From: Bradyrhizobium altum
GTDB lineage: Bacteria; Pseudomonadota; Alphaproteobacteria; Rhizobiales; Xanthobacteraceae
Direction of reading: 5' to 3'
DNA: 41,963 bases
Assembly: GCF_020889705.1 (NCBI RefSeq)
Contig: NZ_JACMYP010000043.1
Span: 1-41,963 of the forward strand
A model generated the notes under the pieces. The model did not search any database, was not told the DNA's origin, and worked only from the letters and a program-made list of their open reading frames with translations. Shown here one piece after another: positions 1 through 8,330 of the stretch. Position 1 is the first letter of the stretch. The number at the start of each line of letters is the position of its first letter. The translations under genes were made by a program, and so were the position numbers.

Positions 1-314
1 CCAGACGCCGTGGCGCCGGCCATCGCGAGCGCGCTGCCGACGCTGACCATCGATACCGTCGGGCCAAGTGCAAGGTCGAAGCCGCGCGTCAGGATGACCA
101 CGGTCTGCGCCATCGCAAACAGTGCCAGATAGCTGGTCTGCTGTGCGATGTTGAGCAGATTGGCGGGCGACAGCACCCCGCGGTCGACCGCGGCGAAGCC
201 GAGCAGCAGCACTGCCAGCGCGACCGGCAGGACCGCGCTCCAGAGTCGGCGGCCCAGCATCAGCTTCGGCCGGTCGGTGTCCTTGGCGGCAACCGTCAAT
301 TCGAGATCAGACAC
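1..314 (-). CDS. Ribose-type ABC transporter permease, second subunit (partial, 3' end outside window)
   Basis: The N-terminal 104 residues of an inner-membrane permease of the RbsC/XylH family. The chosen start is the GTG at 312-314, which overlaps the end of the upstream permease gene by 8 bp, a spacing typical of translationally coupled genes. After a short polar N-terminus there is a hydrophobic helix (roughly residues 20-40), then a stretch reading QTSYLALFAMAQTVVILTRG followed by FDLALGPTVS. This matches the family pattern in which a glycine-Phe-Asp-Leu motif lies in the first permease repeat; the neighbouring permease has GGFDLSVGAVVAL at the same place. It is the last visible gene of the hyuA-hyuB-binding protein-ATPase-permease operon. 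With its neighbour it probably forms a heterodimeric channel. The rest of the gene lies beyond position 1. Confidence 0.85.
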   Translation of the reverse strand, partial: MSDLELTVAAKDTDRPKLMLGRRLWSAVLPVALAVLLLGFAAVDRGVLSPANLLNIAQQTSYLALFAMAQTVVILTRGFDLALGPTVSMVSVGSALAMAGATAS

Positions 315-1323
315 GCGGCTTGCTCCGTCGGCTGAGTTCGTCGAGCGCCACGGCTGCGACCATGATGACGCCGAGGAAGACCGGCTGAAGCCGCGAGTCG
401 ACGTGCAGGAGGTTGAGTGCGTTGCCAAGAATGGTGAGGAACAGCGCGCTGATGGCGACAATCTCGACGCGCCCGACGCCACCGCGCAAGCTGACGCCGC
501 CGATGACGGCGGCGGCGATCGACTGCAGCATCATCCGGTCGCCGCCAAAGCTTGCCTGGCCGGAGCCGACCTGTGCGGTCAGCAGAATGCCGGTCAATGC
601 CGCAAGGACGCTCGAGATCACGTAGGTGCCAACGATATGGCGCTGGATCGTCACGCCCGACACCACGGCGGCATCGACATTGCCGCCGATCGCGTAAACG
701 TAGCGGCCGAACAACGTGCGCCGCTGTGCAAACACCATCACCAGGATCACGATCAGCGCGACGTGGGCGGCGGTCGGCAGACCAAATGCCTGGGCGCGTC
801 CGAAGCCTTTCACGAATATTTCGGGCATGCCGTAAACGGGAATGCCGTTGGTGATCATGAGGCCGACACCGGCGGTCGCGGACATCGTGCCCAGGGTCAC
901 CACGAAGCCGGAGACCTTGAGCTTTGCCACGCAGAAGCCGTTGACGAGCCCGACCGCGACGCCGCAACCGAGTCCGGCCGCGACCCCGCTGGCGATGATG
1001 ATGACGTTGGAGCCGGGAAATGCGGCCGCGGTGGCCGCCATGGTCTTGGCGGTGACGACGCTCGCCAGGGCGACCACTGCGCCGACCGAAAGATCGAAGC
1101 CGCCCGCGATGATGACCAGCGCCTGGCCGCAGGCGACGATCGCCAGCAGCGAGGCGTTGCGCAAGATGTTGAGGACGTTGATGATGCCGTAGAACTGCGC
1201 ATCGACCGCCGACATGCCGGCCACGAGCACCACAAGCAGCGCCGGCAGCAACCCGATCCGGCCTGCGATCGACCGGAGGCTGACCAAGCCCCGTGGCGCT
1301 GCGGCGACCAGGGCCGTGTTCAT
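307..1323 (-). CDS. Ribose-type ABC transporter permease
   Basis: 338-residue inner-membrane permease of the RbsC/XylH family (sugar ABC transporters, usual length 320-350). It starts at ATG 1321-1323 and overlaps the ATPase stop by 4 bp (ATGA), so the two are translationally coupled. The sequence is mostly hydrophobic with about eight to ten membrane segments. GQALVIIAGGFDLSVGAVVA (residues about 64-83) is the signature of this family, and a second conserved part near the C-terminus reads GGVSLRGGVGRVEIVAISAL. It should form the membrane channel together with the downstream permease, powered by the double ATPase and fed by the TorT-like binding protein. The substrate cannot be read from the permease. 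The position next to hydantoinase-type genes argues against an ordinary sugar. Confidence 0.92.
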   Translation of the reverse strand: MNTALVAAAPRGLVSLRSIAGRIGLLPALLVVLVAGMSAVDAQFYGIINVLNILRNASLLAIVACGQALVIIAGGFDLSVGAVVALASVVTAKTMAATAAAFPGSNVIIIASGVAAGLGCGVAVGLVNGFCVAKLKVSGFVVTLGTMSATAGVGLMITNGIPVYGMPEIFVKGFGRAQAFGLPTAAHVALIVILVMVFAQRRTLFGRYVYAIGGNVDAAVVSGVTIQRHIVGTYVISSVLAALTGILLTAQVGSGQASFGGDRMMLQSIAAAVIGGVSLRGGVGRVEIVAISALFLTILGNALNLLHVDSRLQPVFLGVIMVAAVALDELSRRSKPRV

Positions 1324-2858
1324 GCGACCTCCGCGGCGAGATGATCGCGGAAGAAGCTCGAAAGCACATTCTGCTCGGTCTTCGCGGCGCCCGTCAGCTC
1401 GGCGGCGATGCGGCCCTGATGCATGACGTAGAGCCGGTTCGACAGCGCCAGCACCTCGGGCAGTTCGGACGACACCACGATCACGGCGGCGCCGGCCTCG
1501 ACGAGGCGCTTCATGAACTCGTAGACCTCGAGCTTGGCGCCGACGTCGATGCCGACGCTCGGCTCGTCGAACAGGAACACGGTCAGCTCGCGGGTCAGCG
1601 CGCGTCCCAGCATCACTTTCTGACGGTTGCCGCCCGACAGCGCGCCGGCGCTCCGTTCGATATTCGGCGGCCGCAGCTGCAGCTGCTCCATGATACCCGC
1701 GATCGTCACGCGTTCGGCGGCCTGCCGTAAGACGCCGAAGCGGGCGAAGGCGGGCAGGTCGAGCCCGGTTATCGATGCGTTCTCGCGGATCGGACGGGAC
1801 AGCGCGAGCCCTTCGGCGATCCGGTTGGCGGGGAAGTAGGCGACGCCGCGCTTGAGGCTTTGTCTTGGCGTTGGAAATTCGTAAGGTGCGCCGTCGATCC
1901 GGATCGCGCCCGCTGACGCGCGCTCGATGCCGTAGATTGCACGGATCAGCTCTGACTTGCCGCAGCCGACGAGGCCCGCGATGCCGGTGATCTCGCCGGC
2001 CCGGGCATGGAAATTGACCTCCCTGACGCTGCCGTCGGCGAGCGTCAGGTTCTCGACGTCGACCATCACCTTGTCCGGCCGGTGGGCGATGGCGGGAAAC
2101 AGCAGGTCGATGGTGCGGCCGGTCATCAGCTCCACGAGTTCGCTGTCCGTCGACCTTGCGGCATCGAGGGTCCGGATGTGACGGCCGTCTCGAAGTACCG
2201 TTACACGGTCGGCCAAGGCGCGGATTTCGCGCATGCGGTGCGAGACATAGATCAGTCCGACATTTTGGCTCTTCAGGCGCGCGATCAGCTCGAACAGCCG
2301 TCCGGTTTCGCGTTCGGTCAACGACGCGGTCGGCTCATCGAGGATCAAAAGACGGACGCGGCCGAGCAGCGCCTTGGCGATCTCGGCCATCTGCTGATGC
2401 GCGCGGGACAGGTCGTCGATCCGTTGCGTGGGATCGAGGTCGAAGCCGAGCTCGTCGATCAGCGCCCTGGCCCGCTTGCGCATCTCGCGTGCGCGCAACA
2501 CCCCGCCGTGGGCGATTTCGCGACCAAGGAACAGGTTCTCTTCCACGGTGAGGCTCGGGATCAGCGAGAACTCCTGGAACACCGGACTGATGCCGATCTC
2601 GCGGGCGCGCTGCGGCGTCAGATGCCGGATCTCCTCGCCGCCGAAATGGAACGTGCCTTCGTCGGGTGGAAACGTACCGGATACGACATTGATCAGGGTC
2701 GATTTGCCGGCGCCGTTCTCGCCGAACAGGACGTGAAGTTCGCCGGCACGGACATCGAGGTCGACGCGGTCGAGCGCACGGACGCCGGTGAATCGCCTCG
2801 ATATCCCCCGCAACTGAAGCAAGGGCTCGGCCGGCCTCGGGTCGATCTCGACGTTCAT
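1320..2858 (-). CDS. Ribose-type ABC transporter ATP-binding protein with two nucleotide-binding domains
   Basis: 512-residue ATPase of the RbsA/XylG/MglA type (usual length about 500). Domain 1 has Walker A GENGAGKST (residues 46-54), a degenerate signature loop LSRAHQQ (150-156), Walker B LLILDEP (170-176) and an H-loop in YVSHRM (204-209). Domain 2 has a modified Walker A GLVGCGKSE (295-303), a normal LSGGNRQ (407-413) and Walker B VFLFDEP (427-433), with VVSSE in place of the H-loop histidine. This asymmetry is usual for the family, where only one composite site hydrolyses ATP well. The start at 2858 was chosen because GGAG lies about 7 bases upstream; an in-frame start 13 codons earlier has no such support. 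It follows the binding-protein gene after a 67-bp gap that holds a strong hairpin. Confidence 0.94.
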   Translation of the reverse strand: MNVEIDPRPAEPLLQLRGISRRFTGVRALDRVDLDVRAGELHVLFGENGAGKSTLINVVSGTFPPDEGTFHFGGEEIRHLTPQRAREIGISPVFQEFSLIPSLTVEENLFLGREIAHGGVLRAREMRKRARALIDELGFDLDPTQRIDDLSRAHQQMAEIAKALLGRVRLLILDEPTASLTERETGRLFELIARLKSQNVGLIYVSHRMREIRALADRVTVLRDGRHIRTLDAARSTDSELVELMTGRTIDLLFPAIAHRPDKVMVDVENLTLADGSVREVNFHARAGEITGIAGLVGCGKSELIRAIYGIERASAGAIRIDGAPYEFPTPRQSLKRGVAYFPANRIAEGLALSRPIRENASITGLDLPAFARFGVLRQAAERVTIAGIMEQLQLRPPNIERSAGALSGGNRQKVMLGRALTRELTVFLFDEPSVGIDVGAKLEVYEFMKRLVEAGAAVIVVSSELPEVLALSNRLYVMHQGRIAAELTGAAKTEQNVLSSFFRDHLAAEVA

Positions 2859-2886
2859 CCGCTTCTCCGTGAGCCGTGAGCAAGCA

Positions 2887-2907
2887 GGCGGGAGCACGGC
2901 TCCCGCC
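2887..2907 (-). other. Intercistronic stem-loop between binding-protein and ATPase genes
   Basis: A perfect 8-bp stem GGCGGGAG/CTCCCGCC with a 5-base loop lies just after the stop of the TorT-like binding-protein gene and before the ATPase start. No T-run follows, so it is not a classical terminator. In ABC operons such hairpins often protect the binding-protein message from 3' decay and raise its level over the membrane components; that role is inferred here. Confidence 0.6.
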
Positions 2908-2925
2908 TTGACCGTTCGGCGCGGG

Positions 2926-4032
2926 TTACTTGGCTTTGACCGAATAGACCGGCGACCAGCTTGCGGGCGCCAGCACGAGATCCATCTGCAATTTCGGTGC
3001 GGAGGTCTTGTCGATCACCGTGGCCACCGGCTGGACCAGGCTCATGACCGGCTTCTTCTCGATGAGACGCACGGCCTGGTCGATCGCGATAGCGCCTTCG
3101 CCGACGGGATATTGGGTTGCGAAGGCGAGGATATCGCCGCGGTTCAGCGCGTCGAGCATGGCCTGGTTTTCGTAGGACGACACGATCTTCAGGTCGCTTC
3201 GGCCGGCCTCCGCGACGGCGCCGATGGCAGCTTCGGCGGTGGGGGCGGTGCCCCAGATCACGTTCATGCTGGGATAAGCCTGCAATGCGTCCTGGATCAA
3301 CTGAAGTTGCACAGCAACACCGGAGTCGCCGAACTTCTCGGCCAGAATCTTGGCGTTCGAGTCCTTGGCGATGGCCTTCTTGAATCCTTCATTGAACGAT
3401 TCCGCCCAGCCCGAGCCGGCCGGACCGGGGAACGTCACGATGTTGAGCTTGTCGCCAGGCTTGGTCTGCGCCAGCAGGCCGTCGCCGGTGACCTCGCCCA
3501 TGGCGACGAAATCGACATAGTTGGCCGCGGGCAGTGCGTTCGGCGGCAGCGGATTGGTGACGCCGACTACCGGCACGCCCTTGGCCTTGGCCTCCTCGAA
3601 CTTCTTGCTGAGCCCCGCGCCGGAGATCGCGCCGACGATGATCGCGTCCGGTCCGCTCGCCATGCAGTCATCGAATTGCGAAAGCTGCTTGGGCAGATTT
3701 TCGTAACCGCCAGCCTCGTAGAGGTTCATGTTGACGTTCATCGCTTCGGCCTGTTTCACGAGGCCGTACGCGACGGCGACCCAGAAGCTGTCCTTCATGT
3801 GCGGAAACAGCACGCACAGCCTGTAGGGCTTCTCGGCCTTCGCCAGCGGCGTGTAGTCCGCCGGCTTCGGCGTGCCGGATGACGCGTCGTAGACCTTCAT
3901 TGGAAACCAAGGTGTCTCGGTCCCGGCCGCCGCCGGCGTGGCGGTGCTGGCAAGCGCGAGGGCCGCGGCGATGCCGAGTACGGAGCGGATCGGCCACAGT
4001 CGATTGGAAGAAAGGCCCGTCGTGATCGTCAT
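2926..4032 (-). CDS. TorT-family periplasmic substrate-binding protein of an ABC importer
   Basis: 368-residue exported binding protein of the periplasmic-binding/LacI fold. A signal peptide covers residues 1 to about 36 (hydrophobic core GIAAALALAS, cleavage after ATPAAA). The mature part resembles E. coli TorT as I recall it: KPYRLCVLFPHMKDSFW then VAYGLVKQAE, an EAGGY motif, a PGPAGSGW loop and a C-terminal end with SPVY. TorT binds trimethylamine N-oxide and signals to TorS. No torS or torR is in this window, and here the gene lies between hyuB and a ribose-type ATPase gene, so it most likely serves as the receptor of the importer. The start at 4032 has GAGGA upstream; a longer frame starting 25 codons earlier lacks a signal-peptide-like beginning. 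The ligand is unknown; a small amine, lactam or hydantoin is a guess from context. Confidence 0.85.
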   Translation of the reverse strand: MTITTGLSSNRLWPIRSVLGIAAALALASTATPAAAGTETPWFPMKVYDASSGTPKPADYTPLAKAEKPYRLCVLFPHMKDSFWVAVAYGLVKQAEAMNVNMNLYEAGGYENLPKQLSQFDDCMASGPDAIIVGAISGAGLSKKFEEAKAKGVPVVGVTNPLPPNALPAANYVDFVAMGEVTGDGLLAQTKPGDKLNIVTFPGPAGSGWAESFNEGFKKAIAKDSNAKILAEKFGDSGVAVQLQLIQDALQAYPSMNVIWGTAPTAEAAIGAVAEAGRSDLKIVSSYENQAMLDALNRGDILAFATQYPVGEGAIAIDQAVRLIEKKPVMSLVQPVATVIDKTSAPKLQMDLVLAPASWSPVYSVKAK

Positions 4033-4110
4033 AGCGCTATCCTCATGGTTTGAATGAAAGTGCAGGCGATGCGGGGGAGGCGACGGCTCGAATCCTCTTT
4101 GGTGCATGGA

Positions 4111-4134
4111 CCGCGCCGTCTGCCGGCGGCGCGG
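4111..4134 (-). other. Stem-loop after hyuB
   Basis: CCGCGCCG and CGGCGCGG form a perfect 8-bp stem with an 8-base loop in the 115-bp gap between the hyuB stop and the binding-protein start. There is no T-run. It may mark an mRNA processing or attenuation point; GC-rich DNA makes short stems common, so weight is low. Confidence 0.35.
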
Positions 4135-4147
4135 CTGCCGCTGACGA

Positions 4148-6109
4148 TCAGCCCGCTTTCCACATCGCTACCGAGCGACGCTCGAATGCTTCGCGGAACT
4201 GGCGGGTGGATTCGGGAAGCAGCGCGCCGGTGCCCCAGTCGAGGATCACCGCGTGCTTTCGGATCACATCGAACGCGTTGATCTCTCTGCTGCGGTAGCG
4301 CTGTGCCACCTTCTCCGGATCGAGACGGGCATTGGCAACGCGCTCGGAGCGGATCTTGGCACGGAGCGCCGCGGTTGCGACCTTGTCGATTTCGTAGTTG
4401 CAGAGCTCGGCGTCGATGGTGTGCACCACGACGCCATAATCCTTGGCGGCACGCTCGACCGAGACATAGTCGTCCTTGATGTCCTCGATCACGAGGTTCG
4501 GATCGCGCTCCAGCGGATCGCCGAACCCGCCGCCGCCGGCGGTCGGACGAGAAAAGACGTCGCCTTCGCCGATCGGCACGTCCGAGAAGATCGAGCCCAA
4601 TCGCTCCTCGGCGGCGCTGCCGGCGCGCTTCAAGGTCAGGCCGTGCGGCATCGACGGCAGGCCACCCTCGATGCCCCACACGATGGCGCGCTCGCGGTCG
4701 CAGATATAGGAGATCACGGTCTTCTCGGCCTGCAGCATTCGCGACGTCTTCACCACGCCGGCGCCACCGCGCCATTTGCCCGGGCCGGGCGAGTCCTTGA
4801 GGATCTCGCATTCGGTGGTCAGGATCGGATTGGCGCGCTCCTGGCCTTCGACCGGCTGCGACATCAGCCCGGTGCCGAAGCAGGCGGTCGTGACATTGCT
4901 GCCGTCCTTGCCGTTGCGGCCGCCCCAGCCGCCCGGCAACCAGTCGTAGAACATGAAGATCGGCTTGTCGGCGCTGCGGGCGTCGAGACCGCCGGTGAGC
5001 AGGTATTCGAGATTGAAGGCGCAGGCGAGCGCGCGTTCCGGCATCAGCTTCGACCACATTTCGTAGATCGAGTTCATGATCTTCTCGAACGGCATCAGGA
5101 AGCCGGTGACCGCGATCGGCCATTTGGCATCGACGATCGAGCCTTCGGGGGCGATGATGTCAAAGCAGCGGTAGAAGCCGGAATTGAGCGGCAGATCGGG
5201 GAAGAAGGTCTTCATGCCGGCGGCAACGGCAGAAAAGGTCGCGCCGAACGCCGAGTTGTAGATCGAGCCGATGGTCGGATGGCTGCCGGTGAAATCGTAG
5301 ATCGCGCGGTCGCCCTTGATCGTCATCTTGATGCGGATCGGGATCATGCCTTCGCCACCGGCCGGATCGCGGTCGATGTAGTCGACCGTTTCCCATTCGC
5401 CGTCGGGCAGCGCTGCGATGCGCTGGCGAGCCGAGCGCTCGACATAGTCCTGCACGGCGGCAAGCCCGGTCTCAACGGTATCGCGGCCGTATTTGCCGAC
5501 CAGACGCAGGATCTCGCGTTCGCAGACCGCGGTTGCTTCGGCCTGTGCCTGGATATCGCCGATGATCGAGGCCGGGTCGCGGGTGTTGGAGGCGATCAGA
5601 TGCGCGACGTCCTTGCGCAAGCCGTTCTTGTCGAACAGGCGGACCGGCGTGATGCGCAGGCCCTCGCGGAACATCTCGCGGGCGGCGACGTCGAACGACC
5701 CCGGCACGCTGCCGCCGACGTCCGACCAGTGCCCGTTGGACTGGCTGAAGGCGATGATCTTGCCGTCGGCGAAGATCGGACGGATCAGCCGCACGTCGGA
5801 AAAATGCGTGCCGCCGGCATAGGGATCGTTGATCGCAAAGACGTCGCCCTCATGCATGTCGCCTTCGAAATGGCGCATCACGTCCTTGCAGGTGAAATGC
5901 AGCGTGCCGACGTGGACGGCGATATCCTGGTTGCCTTGTGCCGCACATTCGCCGTTGGCGTCATGCAGCGCACTCGAGAAGTCGCGGTTGTAGATGACGA
6001 AGGAGTAGCAGGTCCGCAGCACCTGCTCGCCCATCTGGTCGACGCTGGTGATGAAGGAATTCTTCAGAACCTCGAAGGTTACGGGGTCGAGCGGGAGAGC
6101 TCCGGTCAT
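4148..6109 (-). CDS. hyuB: Hydantoinase B/oxoprolinase family protein
   Basis: 653-residue subunit of the HyuB/oxoprolinase C-terminal-half family, which also includes acetone and acetophenone carboxylase subunits. It works with HyuA in ATP-dependent opening or carboxylation of small carbonyl compounds such as N-methylhydantoin or 5-oxoproline. Typical features are the N-terminal DPVTFEVLKNSF, AVHVGTLHFT, NDPYAGGTHFSDVRLIRPIF (residues about 93-112), SNGHWSDVGG, the glycine-rich LPGGWGGRNGKDGSN, and near the end the conserved TAGGGGFGDPLERDP. It is somewhat longer than the roughly 570 residues usual for HyuB, with about 80 extra C-terminal residues ending in FDVIRKHAVILDWGTG. It starts 3 bp after hyuA, whose last codons supply AAGGAG as ribosome binding site. 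No third small (gamma) subunit gene of acetone-carboxylase type is visible. The reaction is not determinable from sequence alone. Confidence 0.92.
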   Translation of the reverse strand: MTGALPLDPVTFEVLKNSFITSVDQMGEQVLRTCYSFVIYNRDFSSALHDANGECAAQGNQDIAVHVGTLHFTCKDVMRHFEGDMHEGDVFAINDPYAGGTHFSDVRLIRPIFADGKIIAFSQSNGHWSDVGGSVPGSFDVAAREMFREGLRITPVRLFDKNGLRKDVAHLIASNTRDPASIIGDIQAQAEATAVCEREILRLVGKYGRDTVETGLAAVQDYVERSARQRIAALPDGEWETVDYIDRDPAGGEGMIPIRIKMTIKGDRAIYDFTGSHPTIGSIYNSAFGATFSAVAAGMKTFFPDLPLNSGFYRCFDIIAPEGSIVDAKWPIAVTGFLMPFEKIMNSIYEMWSKLMPERALACAFNLEYLLTGGLDARSADKPIFMFYDWLPGGWGGRNGKDGSNVTTACFGTGLMSQPVEGQERANPILTTECEILKDSPGPGKWRGGAGVVKTSRMLQAEKTVISYICDRERAIVWGIEGGLPSMPHGLTLKRAGSAAEERLGSIFSDVPIGEGDVFSRPTAGGGGFGDPLERDPNLVIEDIKDDYVSVERAAKDYGVVVHTIDAELCNYEIDKVATAALRAKIRSERVANARLDPEKVAQRYRSREINAFDVIRKHAVILDWGTGALLPESTRQFREAFERRSVAMWKAG

Positions 6110-6112
6110 GGT

Positions 6113-8140
6113 TCACTCCTTCACGCGGATGATGATGTTGAGATATTTGTCGACCTCGGCGGCGGCGCCGGGCGGCACCACGGTCGTCGCATCGAGCTGC
6201 TCGATGATCGCGGGGCCTTGAAAGGAGAAGCCGCAGGGCAGGTCGTCGCGCTGATAGACGGGCGTATCGAGCCCGCTGCCCTCGAACCAGACCCTGCGGC
6301 GGCCAACCGGCTCGGGGCTAGCGCCGGTCGGCTTGTGAACGGCAAATTCGGCCTTGGGAACCACTCCGACCGCTTTCAGATTGAGACGGAAGAAGCTGAC
6401 CGGCGCGCTGTCGCGGCGGAAATTGTATTCGCGCTGGTGCTCGGCGTGGAAGCTCTGCACCAGGTCGGCGATCGCGCCGATCGGCTGCGGCGCGTTCACC
6501 GCGAGCGAACGCCACTGGCCGCGATACATCATGTCGATCGACCGCTGCAGCACGATATCCTGCTGCGCGACGCCCTCATGGGCGAGCCGCGCGAGCGCGG
6601 CTTTCTCAATCTCGGCGAACTGCGCCTCGATCTCGTCGGCGTCGGCGTCGGCCGCGTCGACCATGCAGCTCTGCGAGAAATCGTGCTGCATGTCGACGAG
6701 CAGGCAGCCGAGCGCGGAGGTCACGCCGGGATTGGGCGGTACGATCACGACGGGAATCGACAGCTCGCGCGCGACGTCGACGCCATGCAGGGCGCCGGCG
6801 CCGCCGAACGCCACCAGCGCAAAGTCGCGCGGGTCGTAGCCGCGACTGATCGAGATCAGCCGCACCGCATCCGACATGTTGGCATTGGCGACCTTGACGA
6901 TCGCGTCTGCGGCCTCGTGCAGGCCGAGGCCGAACGGCTTGGCGACGCCGCTCTCGACGGCTTTCCGCGCCAGCTCGGGGTCGAGCTTCACCTTGCCGCC
7001 CGCGAGGTCGGTGCCGAGCCGGCCCAGTGTCACGTTGGCGTCGGTGTTGGTCGGCTGGGTGTTGCCGTTGCCGTAGCAGGCCGGTCCCGGATGGGCACCG
7101 GCAGATTGCGGGCCGTTGCGCAGGGAGCCGGCCGGGTCGGTCCAGGCTAGCGAGCCGCCGCCGGCACCGATGGTGAGCACCTCGATCGAGGCGAAGCGGA
7201 TCGGATAGCCGAATTCGATGTGCCAGTCCTTGGTGACGCGCGAGCGACCCTCATAGGCGAGCGACACATCGGTGGACGTGCCGCCCATGTCGAGGCCGAT
7301 CGAATTGGGAAAGCCGCACAGGCCGGCGATATAGCGGCTTGCGATGGCGCCGGCGGCGATGCCGGAGCCGGCGAGGCGCGCCGCAAAGTCCTTGACGCTT
7401 GCCGGCGTCATCACCCCACCGCCGGTGTGCAGCAGCAGTAGGTCGCGCGTGTAGCCCTCATGCGCCAGGCGTTCGCCGAGCCGGCTCGTGTAATTGACGA
7501 CGACCGGGCTCACGACGGCGTTGGCAACCGTGGTCGAGAACCGCTCATGCTCGAAGATCTCGGGAAGCACCTGCGAGGAGATCGACACCGGAATGTCGGG
7601 CATCTCCGCCAGCAGGATGTCGCGCATCGCGCGCTCATTGGCGCCGTTGAGATAGGCGTTCATGAAGCAGACTGCGACCGCGGCGACGCCGCGACGCTTG
7701 AGGATGCGTGCGACGTCGCGTGCGGCCTCGACGTCGAGCGGTTCGATCACCTTGCCGCCGGCATCGACGCGCTCGGGCACGGTCAGGCGATCGCGCCGCG
7801 GCACATAGGGCGGGACAACGTCCTTGTAGGTGTCCCAGAGGTCTTCCTTGTTGGCGCGCCTGATCTCGATGACGTCGCGGAACCCCTTGGTCGTGACCAC
7901 GGCGGTGCGGGGCAGGCGGCGCGTGATCAGCGCGTTGGTGGCAACCGTCGTGCCGTGCGAGAACAGCGCCACCCTGGAAAGATCGATTCCGGCCTTGGAT
8001 ACGCCGCCCATGATGCCTTCGATCGGATCGCGCGTGGAGGAGGTCTTCTCGATGCGGATGAGACCGGTCGTCTCGTCCATAATGCAGATGTCGGTGAACG
8101 TGCCCCCGACATCGACAGCCACACGAAGGTCCTGCACCAT
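6113..8140 (-). CDS. hyuA: Hydantoinase A/oxoprolinase family protein
   Basis: 675-residue ATP-binding subunit of the hydantoinase/oxoprolinase family (HyuA, usual length 650-720). The actin-like ATPase fold shows as two phosphate-binding motifs: DVGGTFTD at residues 10-17 and DMGGTSTDVS at 284-293. SHGTTVATNA (61-70) and VAFGGAGALHGVDVARELSI are further family hallmarks. It should activate the substrate with ATP for HyuB. The start at 8140 has AAGGAAG about 7 bases upstream. The gene is the first of the catabolic operon and lies 190 bp downstream of an AraC-type regulator transcribed in the same direction, the obvious candidate activator. Possible substrates from the family are N-methylhydantoin, other hydantoins, 5-oxoproline or small ketones; nothing in the window decides between them. 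Confidence 0.93.
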   Translation of the reverse strand: MVQDLRVAVDVGGTFTDICIMDETTGLIRIEKTSSTRDPIEGIMGGVSKAGIDLSRVALFSHGTTVATNALITRRLPRTAVVTTKGFRDVIEIRRANKEDLWDTYKDVVPPYVPRRDRLTVPERVDAGGKVIEPLDVEAARDVARILKRRGVAAVAVCFMNAYLNGANERAMRDILLAEMPDIPVSISSQVLPEIFEHERFSTTVANAVVSPVVVNYTSRLGERLAHEGYTRDLLLLHTGGGVMTPASVKDFAARLAGSGIAAGAIASRYIAGLCGFPNSIGLDMGGTSTDVSLAYEGRSRVTKDWHIEFGYPIRFASIEVLTIGAGGGSLAWTDPAGSLRNGPQSAGAHPGPACYGNGNTQPTNTDANVTLGRLGTDLAGGKVKLDPELARKAVESGVAKPFGLGLHEAADAIVKVANANMSDAVRLISISRGYDPRDFALVAFGGAGALHGVDVARELSIPVVIVPPNPGVTSALGCLLVDMQHDFSQSCMVDAADADADEIEAQFAEIEKAALARLAHEGVAQQDIVLQRSIDMMYRGQWRSLAVNAPQPIGAIADLVQSFHAEHQREYNFRRDSAPVSFFRLNLKAVGVVPKAEFAVHKPTGASPEPVGRRRVWFEGSGLDTPVYQRDDLPCGFSFQGPAIIEQLDATTVVPPGAAAEVDKYLNIIIRVKE

Positions 8141-8330
8141 GCGTCTTCCTTTCGAACAAGCGTTTCGCCGATCTTAGGCAGAGCGGCGGCTCGGGTTCTT
8201 GACGCTGAGCGCAGGAAAACTTGTGCGAGAGAGCGAACCGCATGACGGGCCATGCGTGCCCGGACCGGCGGCGGGCTGCCCCGGAAGCGGTCAGCTAGAC
8301 GGTCAGATGGGTGCAGTACCGAAGCCCTGT

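Noticed and set aside
2926..4032. Calling the binding protein a true TorT of a TMAO sensing system
   Set aside because: No torS, torR or TMAO reductase genes are near and it is encoded with ABC transporter parts; only the family resemblance is kept.
4253..7150. A 965-codon open frame on the plus strand, antisense to hyuA and hyuB
   Set aside because: It mirrors two well-recognised genes in a GC-rich genome where antisense frames stay open by codon bias; its translation is Asp/His/Arg/Ala-rich with no domain, and it ends inside hyuA.
8288..8306. Direct repeat CGGTCAG 12 bp apart upstream of hyuA
   Set aside because: Too short and not phased by a helical turn multiple usual for AraC operators; no second copy supports it.
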